DNA of 39,011 nucleotides from NCBI GenBank assembly GCA_015056585.1, contig SVFZ01000102.1, positions 1-39,011 of the forward strand. The letters are read 5' to 3'. Of the stretch, positions 24,582 to 32,523 are shown piece after piece. Position numbers and translations under genes: made by a program. This stretch comes from Butyrivibrio sp. GTDB lineage: Bacteria > Bacillota > Clostridia > Lachnospirales > Lachnospiraceae. The notes below the pieces were generated by a model that saw only the letters and a program-made list of their open reading frames with translations, ran no database searches and had not been told where the DNA came from. The stretch's first letter is position 1. Each line of letters begins with the position of its first letter.

Positions 24582-25126
24582 ATTTACCAAATAAGCTTAC
24601 AGTAGCCAGAGTAGTACTTATTCCGTTTTTTGTTGCTTTTTTATTGCTTAGTCCTTCTAATGAAGCTTTTAAATGGGTGGCGCTTGCAATCTTTATTGTG
24701 GCATCACTGACAGATATGCTTGACGGCAAGATTGCCAGAAAGTACAACCTGATAACAGACTTTGGTAAATTTATGGATCCTCTTGCAGATAAGCTCCTTG
24801 TGTGCAGTGCTATGATCTGCCTCATTGAGCTGTCCAGAATCCCATCCTGGATAGTGGTTATTATTATAGCAAGAGAATTCGTAATAAGCGGCTTCAGACT
24901 TATTGCTGCTGATAACGGACGTGTTATTGCAGCCAGCTATTGGGGAAAATTCAAGACAACATTTCAGATGATCATGGTAATACTTATGATCGCAGATCTT
25001 GGAAATGTACTTCCATGGATGAACATCCTTACTCAGATAATCATGTGGGTTGCACTTGCCCTCACAATTATTTCACTTGTAGATTATCTTGTTAAGAACA
25101 AGGATGTTATGAGTGGAGAGATGTGA
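24578..25126 (+). CDS. pgsA: CDP-diacylglycerol-glycerol-3-phosphate 3-phosphatidyltransferase
   Basis: This 182-residue membrane enzyme makes phosphatidylglycerol phosphate from CDP-diacylglycerol and glycerol-3-phosphate, the first committed step to phosphatidylglycerol. The N-terminus MNLPNKLTVARVVLIPFFV is typical of the family. The CDP-alcohol phosphotransferase motif DGKIARKYNLITDFGKFMDPLAD carries the spaced D-G-A-R-G-D-D residues (about 48-70). Four to five hydrophobic helices are visible and the length is normal. It overlaps rimO by 4 bp and is followed by 68 bp with no clear terminator. Confidence 0.94.
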   Translation: MNLPNKLTVARVVLIPFFVAFLLLSPSNEAFKWVALAIFIVASLTDMLDGKIARKYNLITDFGKFMDPLADKLLVCSAMICLIELSRIPSWIVVIIIAREFVISGFRLIAADNGRVIAASYWGKFKTTFQMIMVILMIADLGNVLPWMNILTQIIMWVALALTIISLVDYLVKNKDVMSGEM

Positions 25127-25194
25127 GCGAAGTGAAGTCATGCGCATATCGCGAATATGTAGTTATAGTTGTAGTTTAGAATTAAGGAAGTTTA

Positions 25195-27252
25195 ATGAGT
25201 AAAGATTTAGAAAAAAATATTGATAACAAAGAGGTAGAGGAAAAGGTTCGTTACGATGAATCAGGACTTGATGAGAAAATTATAAGAGCTGTCACCGAGA
25301 TGGGATTTGAATTTATGTCTCCAATCCAGAAGGCAGCTATTCCGGTTATGCTTGAGGGCAGAGATATTATTGGCCAGGCACAGACCGGTACAGGTAAGAC
25401 AGCAGCTTTTGGTATTCCGCTTCTTCAGAAGGTGGACCCAAACAACAAGCATCTTCAGGCAGTAGTTCTTTGTCCTACAAGAGAGCTTGCCATGCAGGCT
25501 GCAGATGATATCAGGGATTTTGCAAAATATATGACCGGGATTAAGGTCCTTGCTGTTTATGGCGGACAGGATATCTCCAGACAGATAAGGGCGCTTTCTA
25601 ACGGTGTTCAGATTGTGGTTGGTACTCCGGGACGAGTAATGGACCACATGAGAAGACATACAATGAAGATGAAGGACGTTAAGGTTCTCGTCCTTGATGA
25701 AGCAGATGAAATGCTTGATATGGGCTTTAGAGAGGATATTGAGACTATCCTAAAGGGCGTTCCGGAAGAAAGGCAGACAGCACTGTTTTCTGCTACTATG
25801 CCTGAGCCTATTTTAAAGATTACAAGAACCTATCAGAAGGATGCAGAGTACATTAAGATGACTCCCAAGGAGATCACTGTAGCTGCAATCGATCAGGCTT
25901 ATTACAGAGTACCTCAGAAAATGAAGGAGGAAGTCCTTACAAGGCTTATGGATTATTACAATCCTGCAAGAAGCCTTATTTTCTGCAACACCAAGAAGAT
26001 GGTAGATACTCTTTCTGAGAGCCTTAAAGGCAAGGGCTATGCCTGCGACGGACTTCACGGTGACCTTTCACAGAACCAGAGAGATACGGTTATGAATCTC
26101 TTCAGGAGCGGAAGGATCAATATACTTATCGCAACTGACGTAGCAGCCAGAGGAATTGATGTCAGCGGCGTTGAGGCTGTATTTAATTTCGATATTCCTG
26201 AGGATATAGAGTATTACGTTCACAGGATCGGACGTACAGGAAGAGCCGGCAGAAGCGGAAAGAGCTTTACTCTTGTGGGCGGTCGTGAAATGTACAAGCT
26301 CCGCGAAATCGAAAAAGTTTGCCACACAAAGATTGAAGAGAGAAGAGTTCCTTCTGCAAAGGAAATTACAAGAGTTAAATCTCAGAAGGTATTTGCGGAA
26401 GTTATCGATATTATAGAGAACGGTGATATTTCATCCGCGCTTTCTTTTGTGAACCAGAAGGTTGAAGAGGGTGAATACACTGCTGAGCAGCTTGCTGCAG
26501 GCTTTATGAAGCTCAAGATGGGCGTCGAGATCGAGGATCTTGTTCTTTTTGAAAAGAGCGACAGACAAAGAGGCAGATTCGGACGAGACCGGGAAAGAGA
26601 CGCAAGGGACAGTAGAGAAGGAAGGCGTGGAAGGTCTCCGAGACATTCCGATAAGGAAGAGCGTAATTACGCAGGAACCGGAAAAAAAGACAGAGGAGAG
26701 CGCAGAAGCAAAGACGGAAAGAAGCCACTTAAAGATGACAAGAGCTTACGAAAAAATGAAAGTAAGCTTTTTACAGAGGATAAAAGTCGAAAACCAAGAC
26801 ACTCTGACAAGGAGTATTTAAAACCCCGCAAGAAACAGAAACTTGGGGATGAATCTTTTGTAAGCAAGACTTCCGGACTTGATGAAAGTCTTATTGCCAG
26901 CATAAAGGCTGACAGAGACAGAAGTAAAGCAGGTCTTGAGATGATAAAGGCTTCCAAGGAAGCTGAAAACAAAAGACTTAATGAGAGAAGAGAAAAGTCT
27001 CATAAGTCAGACAGTTTTGAGAATGTAGGCAGGATCAATATCAAGGGTGAAGGATCCACAAAGTCATGGTACATGGGACAGGAAAGTGATCTTCCTTCAG
27101 AAAAAAGAGAAGACAAAAATACCATGAATGTCTCAAAAGCTGAAAAGAAAGCTATAAGGAAAGAAAACAAGAAAAGAAGTATTGATTATTTACAGGATAT
27201 GAGCGACCTGGTAATGGAGAGCTTTGGAAAACGTAAAAACAGGGGTAAATAA
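25195..27252 (+). CDS. DEAD-box RNA helicase with long basic C-terminal tail
   Basis: This 685-residue ATP-dependent RNA helicase belongs to the CshA/DeaD group. Core motifs are in order: Q motif FMSPIQKAAIP, Walker A AQTGTGKT (62-69), PTRELA, TPGRVMDH, DEAD within VLDEADEMLD, SAT, and in domain 2 TDVAARGIDV and HRIGRTGRAG. After the core (to about residue 370) a region with KIEERRVPSAKEI and a helical segment resembles the dimerisation region of CshA-type helicases. From about residue 460 the chain is highly charged and low in complexity (RGRFGRDRERD, with PRHSDKE occurring twice), likely for RNA binding. I see no clear DbpA-type RRM domain. It overlaps the channel gene by one base. Confidence 0.93.
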   Translation: MSKDLEKNIDNKEVEEKVRYDESGLDEKIIRAVTEMGFEFMSPIQKAAIPVMLEGRDIIGQAQTGTGKTAAFGIPLLQKVDPNNKHLQAVVLCPTRELAMQAADDIRDFAKYMTGIKVLAVYGGQDISRQIRALSNGVQIVVGTPGRVMDHMRRHTMKMKDVKVLVLDEADEMLDMGFREDIETILKGVPEERQTALFSATMPEPILKITRTYQKDAEYIKMTPKEITVAAIDQAYYRVPQKMKEEVLTRLMDYYNPARSLIFCNTKKMVDTLSESLKGKGYACDGLHGDLSQNQRDTVMNLFRSGRINILIATDVAARGIDVSGVEAVFNFDIPEDIEYYVHRIGRTGRAGRSGKSFTLVGGREMYKLREIEKVCHTKIEERRVPSAKEITRVKSQKVFAEVIDIIENGDISSALSFVNQKVEEGEYTAEQLAAGFMKLKMGVEIEDLVLFEKSDRQRGRFGRDRERDARDSREGRRGRSPRHSDKEERNYAGTGKKDRGERRSKDGKKPLKDDKSLRKNESKLFTEDKSRKPRHSDKEYLKPRKKQKLGDESFVSKTSGLDESLIASIKADRDRSKAGLEMIKASKEAENKRLNERREKSHKSDSFENVGRINIKGEGSTKSWYMGQESDLPSEKREDKNTMNVSKAEKKAIRKENKKRSIDYLQDMSDLVMESFGKRKNRGK

Positions 27253-28439
27253 TGAAGGTAAATCGTATTAGAGCCAAGATCTTTAATATGGTATCCACAG
27301 GAGTGATTGATGAGCCCATCAACAGATTTTATGATGCCATCAGCATTATAGCTCTGGGGCTTAATCTTTTCGCTGCATTTGCAATCACATTTGATTATAT
27401 GGAGGAGCACTATAAAGGGCTCCTCCTTGCTATTGAGGCAGTTACAACATTCTTTTTTGCAGTGGACTATGTGCTTAGGTTTATAACAGCCAATGAGCTG
27501 TATCCCAAAGAAACAGAAGGCCGTGCAATTCTTAAGTATGTATTATCCTTTTCAGGGATAATTGATCTTTTATCATTTCTTCCATACTATCTGCCGTTCT
27601 TTTTCCCGGCAGGAGGCGCAGCATTCAGGCTTTTCAGAGTGGCGAGAATACTTAGACTTTTCAGAATTAATTCCTATTACGATCAGCTAAATGTTATTAC
27701 AGAAGTTTTATCAAGTAAAAAGCAGCAGCTTTTGGCTTCCGGATTTATTATCCTTATCCTTATGATGGCAGCCAGCTTGTGCATGTACAGCGTGGAACAT
27801 GAAGCTCAGCCTGATGTTTTCGAAAATGCCTTTTCCGGAATATGGTGGTCCACATCAACTCTTTTGACAGTTGGATATGGCGATATCTATCCCGTGACGA
27901 TTCCCGGTAAAATAATGGGCATCATAATAAGCTTTCTTGGAGTCGGAATGGTGGCTATTCCCACGGGTATTATTTCCGCAGGATTCGTTGAGCAGTATCA
28001 GAAACTTAAAACTGTGGGGCAGTATGCGGAAGAGGAAAACATTCACTTCATAAGGGTGAAATTATCGGAAAACGATAACTGGGTCGGAAAAAAGATCATT
28101 GAGATCGGAATCCCCAAGGATGTAATGATTGTGGCAATTTACAGGAGAAATGACACAATCATTCCAAGAGGAACAACCGTCTTTGAGAAGGGCGACATTG
28201 TTATAATGTGTGCTGAAAAGATTAAGGATGTTCAGCCGATCGACCTCAAAGAGATAACAATAAATGATGGCCATTCCTGGAACGGGAGGGCAATAAAGGA
28301 TCTGGATATCTCAAGACAGAGCTATATCTTCATGATACGCAGAAGAGGAAAAGCAATAATTCCACGGGGCACTGTCGTGATAAAAGCCGGAGATGTGGTC
28401 CTTTTATACGAAAAGCATGACAAGGACACGCTCAAATAA
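27252..28439 (+). CDS. Voltage-gated-type potassium channel with two TrkA_C-like domains
   Basis: This 395-residue channel has six transmembrane helices. The S4-like helix has five Arg at three-residue spacing (R126, R129, R132, R135, R138), and the selectivity filter is TVGYGD (206-211) between S5 and S6. The cytoplasmic part holds two similar domains, about 266-325 and 330-395. Each has a conserved NDxWxGKxIxEIxIP-like start and an IIPRGTxVxxxGDxVxxx end, the TrkA_C (RCK_C) pattern. The usual RCK_N nucleotide-binding domain with GxGxxG is absent. The start overlaps the helicase stop by one base (TAATG), so the two are probably co-translated. Ion selectivity is inferred from the filter. Regulation by a small ligand at the tandem domains is likely but unproven. 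Confidence 0.9.
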   Translation: MKVNRIRAKIFNMVSTGVIDEPINRFYDAISIIALGLNLFAAFAITFDYMEEHYKGLLLAIEAVTTFFFAVDYVLRFITANELYPKETEGRAILKYVLSFSGIIDLLSFLPYYLPFFFPAGGAAFRLFRVARILRLFRINSYYDQLNVITEVLSSKKQQLLASGFIILILMMAASLCMYSVEHEAQPDVFENAFSGIWWSTSTLLTVGYGDIYPVTIPGKIMGIIISFLGVGMVAIPTGIISAGFVEQYQKLKTVGQYAEEENIHFIRVKLSENDNWVGKKIIEIGIPKDVMIVAIYRRNDTIIPRGTTVFEKGDIVIMCAEKIKDVQPIDLKEITINDGHSWNGRAIKDLDISRQSYIFMIRRRGKAIIPRGTVVIKAGDVVLLYEKHDKDTLK

Positions 28440-28459
28440 TGCATTGGAGAAAGGTTTAG

Positions 28460-29311
28460 ATGTTTGATTTAGAAACAAAGAAAAGTATTCTTGATAAGAC
28501 AAAGCTTTTTGTGCTTGATATGGACGGTACATTTTATCTGGATAACGATATTTTAGACGGGGCGCTGGACTTTCTTTTGGCGGTAAAAGAAACGGGTAAG
28601 GATTTTATTTTTTTTACCAATAATTCATCCACTACACCGGACCTTTATATAAACAAGCTTTCGAAAATGAACTGCCATATTACAAGGGATCAGATCATGA
28701 CTTCGGCAGATGTTATGATCAGATATTTAAAGTCTGAGTATGCGGGTAAAAGTGTTTATGTTCTGGCTACAACTCCTGTTAAGGAGAGTTTTAAAGCGGA
28801 GGGGATAAATGTATTTGAACCAAGTATCCCGGAAAAAGAGGGGTATGAACCTGCCGGATGTGACAAAATCCCGGACATTGTTGTGGTGTGTTTTGATAAG
28901 GAACTGACCTACAACAGGCTTACAAATGCCTGTACGTACATAAGAAGGGGAGCAAAGTTTCTGTCCACCCACTTGGACGTAAACTGCCCTGTAAAGGATG
29001 GCTTTATCATCGACAGTGGAGCCATTTGCGACGCCATCACAAAGTCTACAGGTGTAAGCCCCAAGTTTGTGGGAAAGCCATTTAAAGAGACTGTAGACAT
29101 GGTAATTGATAAGACAGGGGTTAAGCGCGATGAAATATCTTTTGTGGGAGACAGGCTTTACACTGATGTGGCTACAGGGGTAAAAAACGGTGCGAATGGA
29201 ATCCTTGTTTTGACAGGAGAAGCGACAGTAGACGATATCGAAACCTCTGATGTTAAGCCTGACGCAGTATTCGAGTCTATAAAAGAAATGGGTGAAATTC
29301 TTAAAAGCTAA
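28460..29311 (+). CDS. HAD-superfamily phosphatase, NagD/AraL-like (HAD-IIA)
   Basis: This 283-residue HAD phosphatase is of the subclass with a C2a cap, which usually hydrolyses sugar phosphates, nucleotides or small phosphoesters. Motif I is VLDMDGTFYLD (Asp at about residues 20 and 22). Motif II is FFTNNSST. Motif III Lys is in KFVGKPFKETV and motif IV acidic residues are in VGDRLYTDVATG. NSSTTP is typical of NagD and 4-nitrophenylphosphatase-like proteins. The length is usual. It follows the channel gene by 20 bp and ends in a 198-bp gap before the isomerase. The physiological substrate cannot be read from sequence. Confidence 0.88.
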   Translation: MFDLETKKSILDKTKLFVLDMDGTFYLDNDILDGALDFLLAVKETGKDFIFFTNNSSTTPDLYINKLSKMNCHITRDQIMTSADVMIRYLKSEYAGKSVYVLATTPVKESFKAEGINVFEPSIPEKEGYEPAGCDKIPDIVVVCFDKELTYNRLTNACTYIRRGAKFLSTHLDVNCPVKDGFIIDSGAICDAITKSTGVSPKFVGKPFKETVDMVIDKTGVKRDEISFVGDRLYTDVATGVKNGANGILVLTGEATVDDIETSDVKPDAVFESIKEMGEILKS

Positions 29312-29509
29312 AGACTCTGTCAATAACGCTATTTGAATTTGGAATTAGAAATTTGAAATTATTATGATAAAACTTGAAAAAGCAATACAGTTTGAGTAAA
29401 TTGGTAGACTTCTTAGATGATTAACAACTAAAATATTCTTGTGTGAAATTTGTATCACTTTGTCATACTCTTTTCGCCAAAAAGGATATTAAAAAATGGA
29501 GGTATTTCA

Positions 29510-30151
29510 ATGAAAATCGCACTTATCAACGAGAACAGCCAGGCTGCCAAGAACGAGATGATCTATAATGCACTCAAGAAAGTAGCTGACAAGCACGGCT
29601 TCGAAGTATTTAACTATGGAATGTATTCTGCTGAGGACAAGGCACAGCTTACCTATGTTCAGAACGGTATCCTTGCATGTGTTCTTTTAAATTCAGGTGC
29701 TGCGGACTATGTCATTACAGGATGCGGAACAGGTGAAGGCGCTATGCTTGCCTGCAACTCTTTCCCGGGAGTTATTTGCGGACACGTGACAGATCCGCTT
29801 GATGCATACACATTTGCTCAGATCAATGACGGAAATGCTATCGCCATGAACTTTGCCCTTAAATCAGGATGGGGCGCTGAGCTTAATCTTGAGTATACAT
29901 TCGAAAAGCTCTTCAGTGAGGAGAGCGGACAGGGATATCCAAGAGAGAGAGCAGTTCCGGAGCAGAGAAACAAGAAGATCCTTGATGAGGTAAAGAAGGT
30001 TACTTACAACCAGGATGTTGTAGATATTCTTAACAAGCTTGATAAGGACCTTGTAAAGGGCGCTCTTTCAGGAGAACATTTCCTTGAGTACTTTGACGCA
30101 AATGCCAAGGATGAGAGAATCAAAGAGGCTGTTCACGAGTTATTAAAATAA
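29510..30151 (+). CDS. RpiB/LacA/LacB family sugar-phosphate isomerase
   Basis: This 213-residue protein is in the RpiB/LacAB fold family, whose members interconvert aldose and ketose phosphates such as ribose-5-phosphate/ribulose-5-phosphate. The N-terminus MKIALINENSQAAKNEMIY and the active-site loop VITGCGTGEGAMLACN, with Cys72 as the probable catalytic base, are visible, followed by a PGVICGHV block with the family His. It is about 60 residues longer than classical RpiB and has a charged C-terminal helix region, so the true substrate may differ. Transcription of its own is likely: it has GGAGG at 29498-29502 before ATG 29510 and a strong terminator behind. An in-frame ATG at 29450 lacks a ribosome site. 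Confidence 0.83.
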   Translation: MKIALINENSQAAKNEMIYNALKKVADKHGFEVFNYGMYSAEDKAQLTYVQNGILACVLLNSGAADYVITGCGTGEGAMLACNSFPGVICGHVTDPLDAYTFAQINDGNAIAMNFALKSGWGAELNLEYTFEKLFSEESGQGYPRERAVPEQRNKKILDEVKKVTYNQDVVDILNKLDKDLVKGALSGEHFLEYFDANAKDERIKEAVHELLK

Positions 30152-30202
30152 TAGCTTTGCTTTTAAATGAGTCCAAATTTGAATTACAAATGAAAAAATA
30201 AA

Positions 30203-30254
30203 AGAATATGTATACCTGCCTTTTAAAATATGCAGATATACATATTCTTTTTTT
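30203..30254 (+). terminator. Rho-independent terminator after the RpiB-like gene
   Basis: AGAATATGTATA (30203-30214) plus CTGC pair with GCAG plus TATACATATTCT (to 30248), sixteen pairs with one mismatch, followed by seven T residues (30248-30254). Confidence 0.88.
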
Positions 30255-30282
30255 ATCCCGCATAGGCACAGTACCAAGATAG

Positions 30283-30311
30283 TTGAAAAATAGGCAACTC
30301 ATTGGTATAAT
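30283..30311 (+). promoter_or_regulatory. Promoter of the TPR-protein gene
   Basis: TTGAAA (30283-30288), a 17-bp spacer and TATAAT (30306-30311), immediately downstream of the preceding terminator. Confidence 0.7.
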
Positions 30312-30357
30312 TTCTTTTGTGTTGTGAATAAAAAATGGGGCGTTACTGACAACATAC

Positions 30358-30375
30358 ATTGGCCGTCCGGCCGAT
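30358..30375 (+). other. GC-rich inverted repeat in the TPR-gene leader
   Basis: ATTGGCC and GGCCGAT (one G-U pair) flank GTCC in otherwise AT-rich DNA, 30 bases before the start codon. It could be an operator or an RNA hairpin; there is no T-run. Confidence 0.35.
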
Positions 30376-30405
30376 AATTTTCTATTTTGCAGAAGGTTTG
30401 GAATT

Positions 30406-31740
30406 TTGATAAGGGGTTATAAATTTAGTAAAAAAAATAAAGTAGATTATAAAAAGGTTCTGGCAATCGGCATTGCAACTGTTGTTACCGTTATAGCCGG
30501 ATATACCATCTATAATCATCTTCCTTTTGTTAAGGTTAATAAGGCAATTGCTGCAGGTAACAAGTATTCCGAGAGTTCTGACTACGAGGCTGCTATAGAC
30601 TCTTATAATTCTGCTCTTGAAATTGATAATGGCGCGGTGGAAGCCTACAACAATATGGCAGGCGCTTACCTTAGCATTGACGATTATGAATCAGCAAAAA
30701 AAGTCTTGTATGATGGCTGGCAGAATACAGATAACGAGGATCTTTTAAGCAACTATCTTACAGTTATCCTTAATGATGCAGTAACTGATATCAATAAAGG
30801 CGAAGGCAGTATAGACACGGTTCTTTCAATAATACCTGTACTTGAGTCAGACAGCACAAATGCCGAGGCAATTTCAATTCTTGACGCAGCCTATACCAGG
30901 TGCTTTATGGAAGAAAGCAGCAGTCCGGATATGTTCTTTAGGGGGATGGAAAAAGGGTCTTTATGCAGCTATGACAAGTATGAGGAGATCATAAACAGGC
31001 TCCTTGTAGTTTATGAAAATGCTCCTTCCGGGGAACTTTCTTCTCTTATAAAAAAATATTCGGTTCCCTCAACTGACTCTTTTACAATAAATCTTGAAGA
31101 GGCCGGAAAGTATGATGAATTACTTGGAAGAGTACTGGCTGTTGTTGGCGAAGATGAGGAAATATCTTCCATGAAGAGCTGTTTTACTAGTGCTTTTAAG
31201 GTTCAGGATCTTTTTACAGGTATATTTGATCAGCTTGACGTAGGCAATGTGGATGATTTAAGAGACTTTATAGTTTCTGATGAATATGTGTCCTACAGGA
31301 ATATTTTCCTTAATGATGAGCAGACATGTCAGGAGAATACCACATATATCCCCATTAGCAGAGAGGCGATGATACTTAATCGCAGGGATGGAAAATGGAC
31401 TTACAGATTCCTTGATTTTGAAGAAAATCCGGAAACATCCGGAGTTATCACTGTTTGGGCAAATTATTTCGAGGATGACGGTGTTCAGAGAAATTCAATA
31501 TCCTATGAACCCGGAGCCATAAACGGAAATCTGTATCCTCACACCAAGTATTCGGTGACATACTTAAAAAGCTATATCACTCAGGGCGGTTCAACCAAGG
31601 TAGCCAAGCTAAACTACAGATTGTCAACAGTTATCACTGATGAAGATGGCAATATGACAGAGACGGTTGTTGGCGACTGGGGTGGAGCAAATGAGTGGAC
31701 AATGGACATTGAAACCATAGAATCGCGTATCCGTGCATGA
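30406..31740 (+). CDS. Membrane-anchored tetratricopeptide-repeat protein (TTG start)
   Basis: This 444-residue protein has a short basic N-terminus, one transmembrane helix at about residues 19-37 and a long outer domain. Residues about 43-110 contain at least two TPR units (SESSDYEAAIDSYNSALEID, then AYNNMAGAYLSIDDYESAKK). The middle part (about 130-260) is helical. The C-terminal 150 residues are rich in beta-strand pattern and aromatic residues, including VVGDWGGANEW; I do not recognise them. No ATG lies near the start. TTG 30406 is chosen because AGAAGG at 30391-30396 precedes it by nine bases and it gives a normal signal-anchor. It follows a promoter at 30283 and precedes thiN by 48 bp. 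TPR domains mediate protein contacts; the partner is unknown. Confidence 0.75.
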   Translation: MIRGYKFSKKNKVDYKKVLAIGIATVVTVIAGYTIYNHLPFVKVNKAIAAGNKYSESSDYEAAIDSYNSALEIDNGAVEAYNNMAGAYLSIDDYESAKKVLYDGWQNTDNEDLLSNYLTVILNDAVTDINKGEGSIDTVLSIIPVLESDSTNAEAISILDAAYTRCFMEESSSPDMFFRGMEKGSLCSYDKYEEIINRLLVVYENAPSGELSSLIKKYSVPSTDSFTINLEEAGKYDELLGRVLAVVGEDEEISSMKSCFTSAFKVQDLFTGIFDQLDVGNVDDLRDFIVSDEYVSYRNIFLNDEQTCQENTTYIPISREAMILNRRDGKWTYRFLDFEENPETSGVITVWANYFEDDGVQRNSISYEPGAINGNLYPHTKYSVTYLKSYITQGGSTKVAKLNYRLSTVITDEDGNMTETVVGDWGGANEWTMDIETIESRIRA

Positions 31741-31788
31741 TTTATGTTGTCATATATCTGACTTTTATGATACAGAATCGAGGATGAA

Positions 31789-32478
31789 ATGAACTCAAAC
31801 AGAGAACCCAAATGTGTAATAATATCCGCAGGAAGTTTTGTTCCTGTGGATATTCCTTTATATGAAGGCGACTACTGCATTGCCTGTGATGCGGGGTTTA
31901 AGTATGCCCAGGAAATGGGGATTTTGCCGGATCTGATAGTGGGGGATTTTGATTCCGCATCTGAGCAGGACCCTATAGTCTTGCGCAGTATCGAGGAGAT
32001 TGCGCTTCATGATCCCGACAGGATAGTGAGACTTAACGTGGTAAAAGATGATACTGATACGATGAAAGCTGTTAAAATCGGCCTTGAGAAGGGATATCGT
32101 AAGTTTTATCTCTACGGAGCCACGGGCGGCAAAAGAATTGATCACAGCATAGCAAATATCCAGACCCTGCTTTTTATAAAGCATAACGGCGGGAAAGGTT
32201 ATATAATGGATAGTGATAAGATGCTGATGATAGCGGAGAATGAAGAGATCAGTTTTAATGTGGGAAACACCGGCTATTTATCTGTTTTTTCACTGTCTGA
32301 GGTCTCAAAAGGTGTTACTTTGAAAGGGCTTATGTACACTTTAGAGGACGGAGAACTCAAGAACGATTTTCCTCTTGGCGTCAGCAACGAATTTATCATT
32401 GATGAAAAGGCATCTGTATCTGTAAAAGATGGAACACTGCTCATCATATTACAGTTTGATGATGTTCATGCAAATTGA
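31789..32478 (+). CDS. thiN: Thiamine pyrophosphokinase
   Basis: This 229-residue enzyme transfers pyrophosphate from ATP to thiamine to make thiamine diphosphate. Family motifs are present in order: YCIACDAGFKYAQEMGILPD, GDFDSA (the metal-binding Asp pair), KDDTDTMKAVKIGLEKG and YGATGGKRIDHSIANI. These DFDS, DDTD and GGRxDH motifs are diagnostic. The C-terminal beta-sandwich domain with NVGNTGYLSVFSLSE closes the protein. The length is typical. CGAGGA at 31779-31784 precedes ATG 31789. No thiamine riboswitch is visible upstream. The next gene, a CDF transporter, begins 45 bp on. Confidence 0.93.
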   Translation: MNSNREPKCVIISAGSFVPVDIPLYEGDYCIACDAGFKYAQEMGILPDLIVGDFDSASEQDPIVLRSIEEIALHDPDRIVRLNVVKDDTDTMKAVKIGLEKGYRKFYLYGATGGKRIDHSIANIQTLLFIKHNGGKGYIMDSDKMLMIAENEEISFNVGNTGYLSVFSLSEVSKGVTLKGLMYTLEDGELKNDFPLGVSNEFIIDEKASVSVKDGTLLIILQFDDVHAN

Positions 32479-32523
32479 TAGCTTAAATATACTTCAAAGG
32501 TATATTTGCGTTGGGGGTATCAC

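Noticed and set aside
25145..25159. CATAT/ATATG hairpin before the helicase gene
   Set aside because: Only five pairs with no T-run and no conserved context; likely chance.
26540..26821. Alternative frame in the helicase tail with Glu/Lys-rich content
   Set aside because: It arises from the low-complexity charged codons of the main frame and has no start signal.
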